From Amycolatopsis sacchari (GTDB lineage Bacteria > Actinomycetota > Actinomycetes > Mycobacteriales > Pseudonocardiaceae), in NCBI RefSeq assembly GCF_900114035.1, contig NZ_FORP01000039.1:1-46227 (forward strand): a DNA stretch of 46,227 nucleotides. The letters are read 5' to 3'. Shown piece after piece: positions 36,732-44,716 of the stretch (its first letter is position 1; each line of letters begins with the position of its first letter). A program made the translations under genes and the position numbers. The notes beneath the pieces are model-generated. The model ran no database searches. It was not told the origin of the DNA and saw nothing but the letters and a program-made list of their open reading frames with translations.

Positions 36732-36782
36732 TTGACGCTCGTACGGCGCCGGGTTAGCGTTGCTAGCGCTAGCAGTGCTAAC
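36732..36782 (+). promoter_or_regulatory. Promoter and TetR operator O2 of the SnoaL operon
   Basis: -35 TTGACG (36732-36737) and -10 TAGCGT (36755-36760) are separated by 17 bp. A 30-bp near-perfect palindrome spans 36753-36782 (arms GTTAGCGTTGCTAGC and GCTAGCAGTGCTAAC, 13 of 15 positions symmetric) and covers the -10 and the predicted start of transcription. It shares the TAGCA(C/G)/GTGCTA core with O1. Confidence 0.85.
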
Positions 36783-36799
36783 CATACGAGGAGACCGAC

Positions 36800-37213
36800 A
36801 TGACCGAACAGCGGCTCGCCGAGCTCTACGTCGAGATGCTCAACACCCACAACCCGGACCTGGTGGACGAGTTCGTCGCCGAGGACTACGTCAACCACAA
36901 CGACTTCGTCGCCGACGGGCGCGAGGCCAACCGCCGGTTCTGGACCGTGTTCTTCGCCGGCCTGCCGGACGTGCGCGTCACGATGGAGGACCTCGTCGTC
37001 TCCGGGGACCGCGTCGTGGGCCGGTTCGTCTACCGCGGCACCCACGACGGTGAGCTGATGGGCATCCCGGCGACCGGCAGGCCCGTCGAGATGCGCAGCA
37101 TCGACATCTGGCGCGTGCGGGACGGGATGTTCGCCGAGCACTGGGACGAGCTGAACCTGATGCAGCTGTTCCAGCGGATCGGCGCCCTGCCCGCGCTCGG
37201 CGGTCAGGCATGA
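36800..37213 (+). CDS. SnoaL-like (NTF2 fold) protein
   Basis: The 137-aa alpha+beta-barrel protein has EDYVNHNDFVADG, VVGRFVYRGTHDG and IDIWRVRDGMFAEHWDELN, typical of the SnoaL-like ester-cyclase/NTF2 family. Members act on small hydrophobic or polyketide-like molecules, but many have no known substrate. A GAGGAG site precedes the ATG. It is the first gene of the TetR-controlled unit and overlaps the next gene (ATGA). Confidence 0.88.
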   Translation: MTEQRLAELYVEMLNTHNPDLVDEFVAEDYVNHNDFVADGREANRRFWTVFFAGLPDVRVTMEDLVVSGDRVVGRFVYRGTHDGELMGIPATGRPVEMRSIDIWRVRDGMFAEHWDELNLMQLFQRIGALPALGGQA

Positions 37214-37677
37214 TCTCGCAGCTCGCCGCGCTACTGGCGGTCCTGAGCACGGGCGTCGTCTACGGCACCGACGTCTTCTGCGCGCTCGTCCAGCGGTCCG
37301 CGCTCGCGCGGGTCGACGACGCCACGCTCGCCGCGGTCATGGGCAACCTGCACCGCTTCGCTGACCGGCGGATGCCGGTGCCGGGGATCCTGGGCGTCGT
37401 CGCCGCGGCCCTCGCGGCGGTGCTGGCCGCGGTCGACGGCCGTGTCGCCGGAGCGGTGGCCGCGGGAGTGGCGTTCCTGCTGCTGGTGGTCTGGGTTCTG
37501 CTCTACCTTCGCGTCAGCGCGCCGATCAACCGCAGGCTCACCGCGGTGGCCGACGCGCACGAAACCCCCGCGGACGCGCGGATCCTGCAGCGGAACTGGG
37601 ACCGCGTCATCGTGCCCAGGGCCGTCCTGCAGGGCGTGGCCGTGCTCGCTCTCGGTATCGGTCTTCTCAGTTGGTGA
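37210..37677 (+). CDS. DUF1772-like membrane protein
   Basis: The 155-aa protein has four transmembrane helices and the pattern GVVYGTDVFCALVQR at the first helix, with RRLTAVADAH...RILQRNWDRV before the last. This is the DUF1772 (anthrone oxygenase-like) layout, often encoded beside SnoaL proteins and TetR regulators. It may oxidise or carry a small aromatic compound in the membrane, but this is inference from family name only. Confidence 0.75.
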   Translation: MISQLAALLAVLSTGVVYGTDVFCALVQRSALARVDDATLAAVMGNLHRFADRRMPVPGILGVVAAALAAVLAAVDGRVAGAVAAGVAFLLLVVWVLLYLRVSAPINRRLTAVADAHETPADARILQRNWDRVIVPRAVLQGVAVLALGIGLLSW

Positions 37678-37685
37678 GGTGCACG

Positions 37686-38167
37686 ATGGTTCCGCCGTAC
37701 CACGTCCAGTCGGCAGGCGGCTTTCCCTCCTTCGCGCACCACGAGTCGGTTTCGGCGCTGTGGTCGCACAAGTGGCGGATGGACGGCGGGACCGGAGGCC
37801 TGGGAAAAGGGCAAGGCCGCCTACCGGACCGGCCTCACCGGACCGGCTGATGAGCAGCGTCCTCGACTGGGTGGCCGCGAACGCTGCCAGGTACGGGTTC
37901 GACCCCGGCAAGATCCTCGCCAGAGGGGTCAGCACCGGCGGCTACTACGCGTTCCGCGCCGCGCACACCCACGCCGGCCGGCTGTTCGCCGTCGTGGCGC
38001 AGGGTGGCGGTGCCCACCACCTGTTCGACGCCGAGTGGATCTCCGCCCAGAACCGGATGGAATGTCCGTTCGCGCTGGTGCGCGGGAACCCTGGGCACAT
38101 GGGCAATCCCGGTGCCGAGGAGATCATCTACGACTGGCTCGACGACCCGGTCGGCGGCAGGCGCTGA
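37686..38167 (+). pseudogene. Decayed alpha/beta hydrolase (FrsA-like)
   Basis: Pieces of one hydrolase appear in different frames. Frame one (37686-37850) gives FPSFAHHESVSALWSHKWRM. A second frame near 37797-37865 gives AWEKGKAAYRTGLTGPADEQ. A third (37850-38167) gives LDWVAANAARYGFDPGKI, the nucleophile elbow GVSTGG, and an end with GHMGNPGAEEIIYDWLDD carrying the catalytic-His region. The middle (cap and first half of the core) is missing. It looks like a once complete member of the TetR-controlled operon that has a frameshift plus a large deletion. The last part, 105 aa, starts with a TGATG overlap and could still be translated. Confidence 0.75.
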
Positions 38168-38170
38168 GCG

Positions 38171-38794
38171 TCAGGCCTGGATGCCGGTCAGCGCGAAGAA
38201 CTCCTGACGGGTGCCACGGTCCTCCCGCAGGAGCCCGTGCAGCGCCGAGGTCACCGTGCGCGAACCGGTCGCCTGCACGCCGCGCAGCGACATGCACAGG
38301 TGCTCGGCCTCGATCACGACCCCGACCCCGCGCGGCGCCAGGTGCTCCTGCAGCCAGTCCGCCACCTGCTTGGTCAGCCGCTCCTGCACCTGCAGGTCAC
38401 GGGCGAACAGTTCGACGACCCTGGCGAGCTTGGACAGGCCGAGGATCCGCTCGCCGGGGAGGTAGCCGACGTGGGCGAAGCCGTGGAAGGGCAACATGTG
38501 GTGTTCGCACAGGGACGAGAACGGGATCCGCTTGGCGAGCACGAGTTCGTCGTAGCCCTCGTCGTTGGGGAACGTGGTGAGCTGGAACTCGCGCGGGTTG
38601 AGCAGTTCCGCGTAGGCGTTCGCGACCCTCCTCGGGGTGTCGGCCAGGTGCTCGGACGCCGGGTCCTTGCCCAGTGCCACGAGCAGGTCCGCGATCGCGC
38701 GCCGCGCGGCGGGCAGGTCGACCGTCTCGCGGTCGTGCACGACGCTGAGGTGCCGCGTCGTCACAGCGGCCGTGGGCAGTTCTTCGACAGTCAC
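38171..38794 (-). CDS. folE: GTP cyclohydrolase I FolE
   Basis: The 207-aa enzyme carries the zinc ligands in SSLCEHHMLPF (Cys96, His99) and EAEHLCMSLRGV (Cys167). GYLPGERILGLSKLAR and QERLTKQVADWL also match type I. It makes 7,8-dihydroneopterin triphosphate, the first step to folate. The GTG at 38794 follows AAGGGA at a good distance; an upstream TTG at 38818 is less likely. folE is usually next to ftsH-folP genes; here it stands alone, divergent from a Cys-rich regulator. Confidence 0.95.
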   Translation of the reverse strand: MTVEELPTAAVTTRHLSVVHDRETVDLPAARRAIADLLVALGKDPASEHLADTPRRVANAYAELLNPREFQLTTFPNDEGYDELVLAKRIPFSSLCEHHMLPFHGFAHVGYLPGERILGLSKLARVVELFARDLQVQERLTKQVADWLQEHLAPRGVGVVIEAEHLCMSLRGVQATGSRTVTSALHGLLREDRGTRQEFFALTGIQA

Positions 38795-38827
38795 CCGGGA
38801 TTCCCTTTCTAACGCCAAGGTGCGCTG

Positions 38828-38876
38828 ACTTTAGAACGCCTTCCCGGTTTTCGTCAACGACGGTGTGCTTTAGAGT
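38828..38876. promoter_or_regulatory. Divergent promoters of folE and the SufR-like regulator
   Basis: For folE (minus strand), TTGACG (38857-38852) and TAAAGT (38833-38828) are 18 bp apart. For the regulator (plus), TAGAGT (38871-38876) lies seven bases before the ATG, suggesting a leaderless mRNA. CTTTAGA occurs at both ends (38829-38835 and 38868-38874). Confidence 0.65.
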
Positions 38877-38883
38877 CCAGGGG

Positions 38884-39564
38884 ATGGACAAGCTCCCGGC
38901 CGCCCGCGCCGTCTCGGCCGTCGCCGCGCTCGACGAGCCGACCCGCCGGAAGCTCTACGAGCACGTCGTCCGGCAGCCGGAGCCGGTCGGCAGGGACGAG
39001 GTGGCGGAGGCGACCGGCCTGCCCCGCGCCACGGTCGCGTTCCACCTCGACCGGCTCGTGGCCGAACAGCTGCTCGAAGTCAGCTTCGAGCGCCGCACCG
39101 GGCGCAGGGGGCCCGGTGCGGGCCGGCCCGCCAAGCTCTACCGCCGCTCCCGCGACCAGGTGAGCGTGTCCCTGCCCGACCGCCAGTACGAACTCGCCGC
39201 CCTGCTGCTCGCGGACGCCGTCGCGGAGGCGGACGCCTCGGGCGCACCGCCTGGACCGGTCCTGCGGACGCGGGCGCGGGCGGCGGGCGAAGCGCTCGGC
39301 CGGGAGATCGCGGCCCGCGGTGAGGACGCCCTCCGCCGCGTGCTGGAGGAGCACGGCTACGAGCCGCGCCCGGAGCGGGGCGAGCTGGTGCTCGCCAACT
39401 GCCCCTTCCACAGCCTCGCCCAGCGCCACACCGAACTGATCTGCGGCATGAACCTCGGCTTCACGGAAGGACTTCTGGCCGGTCTGGGGGAGCCGCCCGA
39501 GCGCGCGTACCTCTGCCCGGCGCCGGACGCGTGCTGCGTCCGCCTGCGTGCTTCAGTCCAGTGA
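38884..39564 (+). CDS. SufR-like winged-helix regulator with C-terminal cysteines
   Basis: The 226-aa protein has an N-terminal DeoR/ArsR-like winged helix (about residues 8-75; TGLPRATVAFHLDRLVAEQL) and a basic RGPGAGRPAKLYRR wing. Cysteines lie at about 173, 187, 211, 217 and 218 (CPFHSL, LICGMN, CPAPDACC). SufR-type regulators use such cysteines to hold an Fe-S cluster. There is no suf operon here, so the target is unclear; folE or the gene itself are the nearest candidates. Its stop overlaps the convergent gene by 12 bases. Confidence 0.82.
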   Translation: MDKLPAARAVSAVAALDEPTRRKLYEHVVRQPEPVGRDEVAEATGLPRATVAFHLDRLVAEQLLEVSFERRTGRRGPGAGRPAKLYRRSRDQVSVSLPDRQYELAALLLADAVAEADASGAPPGPVLRTRARAAGEALGREIAARGEDALRRVLEEHGYEPRPERGELVLANCPFHSLAQRHTELICGMNLGFTEGLLAGLGEPPERAYLCPAPDACCVRLRASVQ

Positions 39565-40317
39565 CCAGGTGAGCGTGCGCTCGTCCGGCTCCGGCCGCGG
39601 GCTCCACCGCACGGCGGCGATGCGCGTCGACTCGGGGACGAGGTACACGGTGTGCCCGCCGACGGTCTCGCCGGGGCGCACGCCGATGCGGTGCGGCGGG
39701 CGCGAGGTCAGTGACACCGGCGCCTTCGGGACCGCCTTGCCTTCCGCGGTCACCAGTTCGAGGTAGTTGTCGGGCAGCGCGCCGAACGGCACGGCGCCCC
39801 GGTTGGTGACCTCGGTGTGCACGACGACCGCCCGCTCACCCGGTTCGAGCCGGTAACCCGCGGCGCCGAACAGGAAGTCCGCGGGGTCCTGCACCTCCAG
39901 CAGCCGCACGGTCAGCTGCTCGCCGTCCAGTCCCGTCGCGGCGAGCGCGTCACCGACGCGGCCCGCCTGCCGGACCGCGGCCTGCCGGTCGCCGCGGGCC
40001 CACGACGCCGTCTGCGGCGGACCCCACGTGCTCAGCACCGGATCGACCGGCGGCGGGGGAGGCGGCGGTGGCGGGGGTGCGGCGACCCGGCCGTACGGCG
40101 GCGGGGCCCACGTCCCGGCGAGCGCGGCCCGCAGCCCGTTCGGATCGCTCTCCACGCCGACCAGTAGGGGTAATCCGCTGCCGGACAGCGCGACCAGGCG
40201 GTACGCCACCTCGCGCGGGTCCATCCCGACCTTCGCCGCCAGCTCGTGCACCGCGATCTTGCCCACCTCGGCCAGCGCGGCGAGCAGGCGGGCGTCCACG
40301 GGATCGGTCACGGCCAC
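39553..40317 (-). CDS. AsnC-type HTH protein with polyproline linker and C-terminal beta domain
   Basis: The 254-aa protein has an N-terminal AsnC-like HTH (about residues 5-50; LAALAEVGKIAVHELAAKVG). A run of ten prolines (about 81-90) separates this from a C-terminal domain (about 130-254) with alternating beta-strand patterns such as AVVVHTEVTNRGAVPF, like DUF4352/telokin-type domains that are usually outside the cell. There is no transmembrane helix, so the combination is odd. The GTG at 40317 lies eight bases after a TAGCGT -10 (leaderless). Function unknown. Confidence 0.75.
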   Translation of the reverse strand: MAVTDPVDARLLAALAEVGKIAVHELAAKVGMDPREVAYRLVALSGSGLPLLVGVESDPNGLRAALAGTWAPPPYGRVAAPPPPPPPPPPVDPVLSTWGPPQTASWARGDRQAAVRQAGRVGDALAATGLDGEQLTVRLLEVQDPADFLFGAAGYRLEPGERAVVVHTEVTNRGAVPFGALPDNYLELVTAEGKAVPKAPVSLTSRPPHRIGVRPGETVGGHTVYLVPESTRIAAVRWSPRPEPDERTLTWSLD

Positions 40318-40325
40318 GATCGGAA

Positions 40326-40361
40326 ACGCTACCTCCTCCCTACCGGGCGTAGCCTGTGCCG
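40326..40361. promoter_or_regulatory. Back-to-back leaderless promoters
   Basis: On the minus strand TAGCGT (40331-40326) ends eight bases before the GTG of the HTH protein. On the plus strand TAGCCT (40350-40355) ends six bases before the GTG at 40362. The two start codons are only 44 bases apart, leaving no room for untranslated leaders. Confidence 0.6.
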
Positions 40362-42017
40362 GTGACCGAGGTGACCAAACTTGCCGACGAGTTCGTGGAA
40401 GCGCTGTTCGACGCCGAGCCGCTGTGGCCCGCCATGCTCGGCATCGAGTCCGACCGGGAGGGGATCGGCGACCTGAGCGAGGTCGCCGAGGCCCAGCAGC
40501 GCGGCCTGCTGCGGGACTTCGTCAGCCGCGCGCTGGCGCTGCAGCCGGAGACGGCCGAGGACCGCACCACCAGGGACGTGCTGGTCAGCCAGGCCCGCGG
40601 CTACCTCGACAAGATCAGCGCGCACACGGCCGAGTACACGGTCACCGACATGTTCGTCGCCCCCGCCGCCGGGCTGCTGACCCTGCTGCCGATGCTGGGC
40701 GTCGCCACCGAGGCGCAGGGTGAGCGGCACCTCGGCCGCCTCGCCGCGATCCCGGCGTACCTGGAGCAGGCGGCCGAGCGGCACCGCAGCGGTGTCGCCG
40801 CCGGGCGCGTGCCGGTGGCCCACCTCGTGCGGGCGGCGATCGCGCACCTCGACCGCTACCTCGCCGACCCGGCGAACGACCCGCTGCAGCGCCAGCCCGC
40901 ACCGAGTGAGGACTTCGCGAAGCGCCGCGCCGAGCTGCTGGAGAACGTCGTGCGCCCGGGGTTCGCGCGGTACCGGGACGTGCTGGCCGACGAGATCGTC
41001 CAGCACGGGCGGCCCGCCGACAAGGGCGGCCTGTGCTGGCTGCCCGACGGCGAGCGCATGTACGCGGCGCTCGCCCGCGCCCACACCACCACCGAGCGTT
41101 CGCCCGACGACCTGCACGAGACCGGCCTGCGGATCATGGAGGAGCTCGCCGAGGAGTACGCCGAACTCGGTTCGCGCGTGTTCGGCACGACGGAGCTGCC
41201 GGAGATCTTCGAGCGGCTGCGCACCGACCCGGCGCTGCGCTGGAAGGACGAGGAGGAGCTGCTGACCTCCGCCCGCGAGGCGATCTCCCGTGCGGAAGAG
41301 GCGTCCCCGCGGTGGTTCGGCCGCATCCCGCCGCACCCGTGGGTCGTGCAGGCCGTGCCCGCGGCCGAGGCGCCCGGCGCGCCCACCGCGTTCTACCTGC
41401 AGCCCGCCGTCGACGGTTCGCGGCCCGGCACCTACTTCGCCAACACCTACGAGGTCACCGAGCGGTTCCGGCACACCTCGGAGGTCATCGCCTTCCACGA
41501 GGCCATCCCCGGGCACCACTTCCAGCTCTCCACCGCGCTGACGCTGACCGACCTGCCGCTGCTGCGCCGGATCGGCGACTTCAACGCCTACGCCGAGGGC
41601 TGGGGCCTCTACACCGAGCGGCTCGCCGACGAGATGGGGCTGTACTCCAGCGACCTCACGCGGCTGGGCATGCTCACGATGGATTCGATGCGCGCCGGCC
41701 GCCTCGTCGTGGACACGGGCCTGCACGCGAAGGGCTGGAGCCGCGAGCAGGGCGTGGCGTTCCTGCGCGAGCACACCCCGATGCCGCAGGTGGAGATCGA
41801 CAACGAGGTGGACCGCTACCTGGCCTACCCCGGCCAGGCGCTGTCCTACATGGTGGGGCGCCTGGAGATCCTGCGCATCCGCGAGCAGGCGAAGCGGGCG
41901 CTGGGCGACCGGTTCGACATCCGCGCGTTCCACGACGTCGTGCTCGGCGGGGGCGCGTTGCCGATGTCCGTGCTGGACGCCGTCGTCGGCGCGTGGATCG
42001 AGGAGCAGGCGGCGTGA
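40362..42017 (+). CDS. DUF885 family metallopeptidase-like protein (copy 1)
   Basis: The 551-aa helical protein contains HEAIPGHH (His379), the zinc-site motif of DUF885, and FNAYAEGWGLYTERLADEMG, whose Glu is a probable third ligand. There is no signal peptide, so it is likely cytosolic. DUF885 members are predicted zinc peptidases. The GTG at 40362 is preferred over 40356 because of the -10 spacing. It overlaps a second copy by four bases (GTGA). Confidence 0.88.
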   Translation: MTEVTKLADEFVEALFDAEPLWPAMLGIESDREGIGDLSEVAEAQQRGLLRDFVSRALALQPETAEDRTTRDVLVSQARGYLDKISAHTAEYTVTDMFVAPAAGLLTLLPMLGVATEAQGERHLGRLAAIPAYLEQAAERHRSGVAAGRVPVAHLVRAAIAHLDRYLADPANDPLQRQPAPSEDFAKRRAELLENVVRPGFARYRDVLADEIVQHGRPADKGGLCWLPDGERMYAALARAHTTTERSPDDLHETGLRIMEELAEEYAELGSRVFGTTELPEIFERLRTDPALRWKDEEELLTSAREAISRAEEASPRWFGRIPPHPWVVQAVPAAEAPGAPTAFYLQPAVDGSRPGTYFANTYEVTERFRHTSEVIAFHEAIPGHHFQLSTALTLTDLPLLRRIGDFNAYAEGWGLYTERLADEMGLYSSDLTRLGMLTMDSMRAGRLVVDTGLHAKGWSREQGVAFLREHTPMPQVEIDNEVDRYLAYPGQALSYMVGRLEILRIREQAKRALGDRFDIRAFHDVVLGGGALPMSVLDAVVGAWIEEQAA

Positions 42018-43630
42018 GCGAGGTCGAACGGCTCGCCGACGAGTTCGTCCAGACGTGGTTCGCCGAGGACCCCACCGCGCCCTCGATACTGGGCCTGCCA
42101 GGGGATCACGGGCGGCTGCCGGACTACAGCGCCGACAGTGACCAGCGGTTCCGGGCGCGCTACGCCGACATCGCGGCTGCGGCCGAGTCCGCGCAGGGCG
42201 ATCCCGTGACGCGGGGTCTCGTCGTGCAGCAGGCGCGTGCGGCCGTGGACCGCATCGACGCCGCCGAGGTCGAGTTCTCCGTCAGCGACGGGTTGTCGGC
42301 GCCGGGGCTGCGGTTGCTGAACCTGCTGCCCGTGCTCACGGTGACGACGGACGAGCTGGCCGAGGGGTACGTGTCCCGGCTCGCCGCCATTCCGTCCTAT
42401 TTGGACGCCGTGATCGAGCGGCAGCGGGACGCGGCGCTGCCCGGTTTCCTGGTGCGGGCGGGCGCGGAGGCGCTCGGCCGGTACCTCGACGCACCCGACG
42501 ACGACCCGCTGCGCCTCTCCGGACACTCCTTTGTGGACAGCCAGGAGAAGCTGCTGGCCGACGTCGTCCGCCCGGCGTTCGCGCGCTACCGGGAGTTCCT
42601 GCTCGACGAGCTGGCGCCGCGGGCGCTGTCCGAGGACAAGGCGGGCCTGTGCTGGCAGCCGGACGGTGAGCAGCGGTACGCGCGGCTCGTCCGCTTCCAC
42701 ACCACCACGGACCACACCCCGCAGGAACTGCACGAGACCGGGTTGCGGCTCATCGACGCCCTCGCCGAGGAGTACCGGGAGCTGGGCTCGCGCGTGTTCG
42801 GCACCACCGAGCTGCCGGAGATCTTCGAGCGGCTGCGCACCGACCCGGAGTTGCGCTGGGGCAGCGGCGACGAGCTGCTGGAGGCGGCGCGCTCGGCGAT
42901 CCGGCAGGCGGAAGCCGTGGCGCCGCAGTGGTTCCGCACCGTGCCGGAGCAGGAGTGCGAGGTGCGCCCGGTGCCGCCGGCGGAGGCCGACGGCGGCACC
43001 ATCGCGTACTACATCGGGCCCGACTTCGCCCGCACGCGCCAGGGCGTCTACTACGCGAACACCTCGCACGCCGAGGAGCGGTTCCGCCACACCAGCGAGG
43101 CCATCGCGTTCCACGAAGCCGTGCCGGGGCACCACTTCCAGATCAGCGGTGCGATGAACCTGACCGGGGCGCCGCTGCTCGCCAAGATCGCCGAGATCAA
43201 CTCCTACCTCGAGGGCTGGGGCCTCTACGCCGAGCGGCTCGCCGACGAGATGGGGCTGTACTCCAGCGACGTCTCGCGCTTCGGGATGCTCACCCAGGAC
43301 TCGATGCGCGCCGGGCGGCTCGTCGTCGACACCGGGATGCACGCGCTGGGGTGGAGCAGGCAGCAGGCGGTGGACTACCTGCGTGAGCACACGCCGATGG
43401 CGCCGCTGGAGATCGAGCTGGAGATCGACCGCTACGCCGGGGTGCCCGGGCAGGCGCTGTCCTACATGGTCGGCAGGCTGGAGATCCAGCGCGTGCGGGC
43501 GGAAGCCGAGGCGGCGCTGGGGGAGCGGTTCGACATCCGCGACTTCCACGACGCGGTGCTCGGTTCCGGCATCCTCCCGCTGGCCGTGCTCGACACCGTG
43601 GTCCGGAACTGGGTCGCCTCCGTGCGGTAG
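42014..43630 (+). CDS. DUF885 family metallopeptidase-like protein (copy 2)
   Basis: The 538-aa tandem paralogue of the upstream gene has HEAVPGHH (His367), INSYLEGWGLYAERLADEMG, and a near-identical block RVFGTTELPEIFERLRTDP. The N-terminal 200 residues differ more than the catalytic half. The two proteins could form a heteromer or act on different peptides (inference). The stop codon TAG is part of the -10 box of the next gene. Confidence 0.88.
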   Translation: MSEVERLADEFVQTWFAEDPTAPSILGLPGDHGRLPDYSADSDQRFRARYADIAAAAESAQGDPVTRGLVVQQARAAVDRIDAAEVEFSVSDGLSAPGLRLLNLLPVLTVTTDELAEGYVSRLAAIPSYLDAVIERQRDAALPGFLVRAGAEALGRYLDAPDDDPLRLSGHSFVDSQEKLLADVVRPAFARYREFLLDELAPRALSEDKAGLCWQPDGEQRYARLVRFHTTTDHTPQELHETGLRLIDALAEEYRELGSRVFGTTELPEIFERLRTDPELRWGSGDELLEAARSAIRQAEAVAPQWFRTVPEQECEVRPVPPAEADGGTIAYYIGPDFARTRQGVYYANTSHAEERFRHTSEAIAFHEAVPGHHFQISGAMNLTGAPLLAKIAEINSYLEGWGLYAERLADEMGLYSSDVSRFGMLTQDSMRAGRLVVDTGMHALGWSRQQAVDYLREHTPMAPLEIELEIDRYAGVPGQALSYMVGRLEIQRVRAEAEAALGERFDIRDFHDAVLGSGILPLAVLDTVVRNWVASVR

Positions 43631-43660
43631 GGTGGCCAGCAGCTAAGCGGGCGCTCAGTT
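43628..43660 (+). promoter_or_regulatory. Promoter and operator of the LLM oxidoreductase gene
   Basis: TAGGGT (43628-43633) overlaps the DUF885 stop codon. An inverted repeat AGCTAAGCG-GG-CGCTCAGTT (43641-43660, 7 of 9 positions symmetric) begins at the predicted transcription start. It resembles operators of TetR-type repressors. No TetR gene lies next to it, so the regulator would be encoded elsewhere. Confidence 0.6.
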
Positions 43661-43675
43661 CGGAAGGCGGCACAG

Positions 43676-44716
43676 ATGCGGATCGGGACGCAGATCTCCT
43701 ACGCCGGTGGCTTCGCGGAAAGCGTGGCCGACGTCGTCGAGCTGGAGAAGGCCGGGCTCGACCTGGTGTCGGTGCCGGAGGCGTACTCCTTCGACGCGGT
43801 GAGCCAGCTCGGCTACCTCGCCGCCCGCACCGAACGCGTCGAGCTGGCGTCGGGGATCCTGCAGATCTACACCCGCACGCCGACGCTGACCGCGATGACG
43901 GCCGCGGGGCTGGACTTCGTGTCGGGTGGCCGGTTCTCGCTCGGCATCGGCGCGTCCGGGCCGCAGGTGATCGAGGGTTTCCACGGCGTGCGGTACGACG
44001 CGCCGCTGGGGCGGACCCGCGAGATCGTGGACATCTGCCGCCAGGTGTGGCGGCGCGAGCGCGTCGTGCACGAGGGCAAGTACTACAAGATCCCGCTGCC
44101 CGCCGACGAGGGCACGGGGCTGGGCAAGCCGCTCAAGCTGATCAACCAGCCCGTGCGCGAGCGCATCCCGATCATCCTCGCCTCGCTGGGGCCGAAGAAC
44201 GTGGCGATGACCGCGGAGATCGCCGAGGGCTGGGAGCCGATCTTCTTCCACCCGGAGAAGGCGGCCGACGTGTGGGGCGCCTCGCTGGCGGAGGGCAAGG
44301 CCAAGCGCGACCCGGCGCTGGGTGAGCTGGACGTGCAGGTCGGCGTGCCGGTCGCGATCGGTGACGACGTCAAGCACATGCTCGACTGGGTGCGGCCCGT
44401 GGTGGCGCTCTACGTCGGCGGGATGGGCGCGCGCGGCAAGAACTTCTACAACGAGCTGGCGTGCCGCTACGGGTACGAAGCCGAGGCGAAGAAGATCCAG
44501 GACCTCTACCTGGACGGCAAGAAGGACGAGGCCGCCGCGGCGATCCCGGCGGAGCTGCTGGAGGCGATCTCCCTCATCGGGCCCGCCGGGTACGTCAAGG
44601 AGCGCCTGGCCGCGTACGCCGAAGCCGGGGTGACCACGCTCCAGGCGCAGCTGCTGGAGCCGGGCCTTGAGCGGCGCGTGCAGGTGGTCGGCCAGCTGCG
44701 GGAGATGCTGAGCTGA
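43676..44716 (+). CDS. LLM-class F420-dependent oxidoreductase
   Basis: The 346-aa luciferase-like TIM barrel begins MRIGTQISYAGGFAESV. It has VSVPEAYSFDAVSQLGYLAA, LASGILQIYTRTPTLTAM, RFSLGIGASGPQVIEGF and ILASLGPKNVAMTAEIAEGW, typical of actinobacterial F420-dependent enzymes that reduce or oxidise small organic compounds. The substrate is unknown. The next gene on the other strand is a second F420-type enzyme, and the two stop codons abut (TGATCA). Confidence 0.9.
   Translation: MRIGTQISYAGGFAESVADVVELEKAGLDLVSVPEAYSFDAVSQLGYLAARTERVELASGILQIYTRTPTLTAMTAAGLDFVSGGRFSLGIGASGPQVIEGFHGVRYDAPLGRTREIVDICRQVWRRERVVHEGKYYKIPLPADEGTGLGKPLKLINQPVRERIPIILASLGPKNVAMTAEIAEGWEPIFFHPEKAADVWGASLAEGKAKRDPALGELDVQVGVPVAIGDDVKHMLDWVRPVVALYVGGMGARGKNFYNELACRYGYEAEAKKIQDLYLDGKKDEAAAAIPAELLEAISLIGPAGYVKERLAAYAEAGVTTLQAQLLEPGLERRVQVVGQLREMLS

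Noticed and set aside
37850..38167. The 105-aa hydrolase end as an independent intact gene
   Set aside because: It lacks the first half of the alpha/beta core, and matching pieces lie just upstream in other frames, so a pseudogene is the simpler reading.
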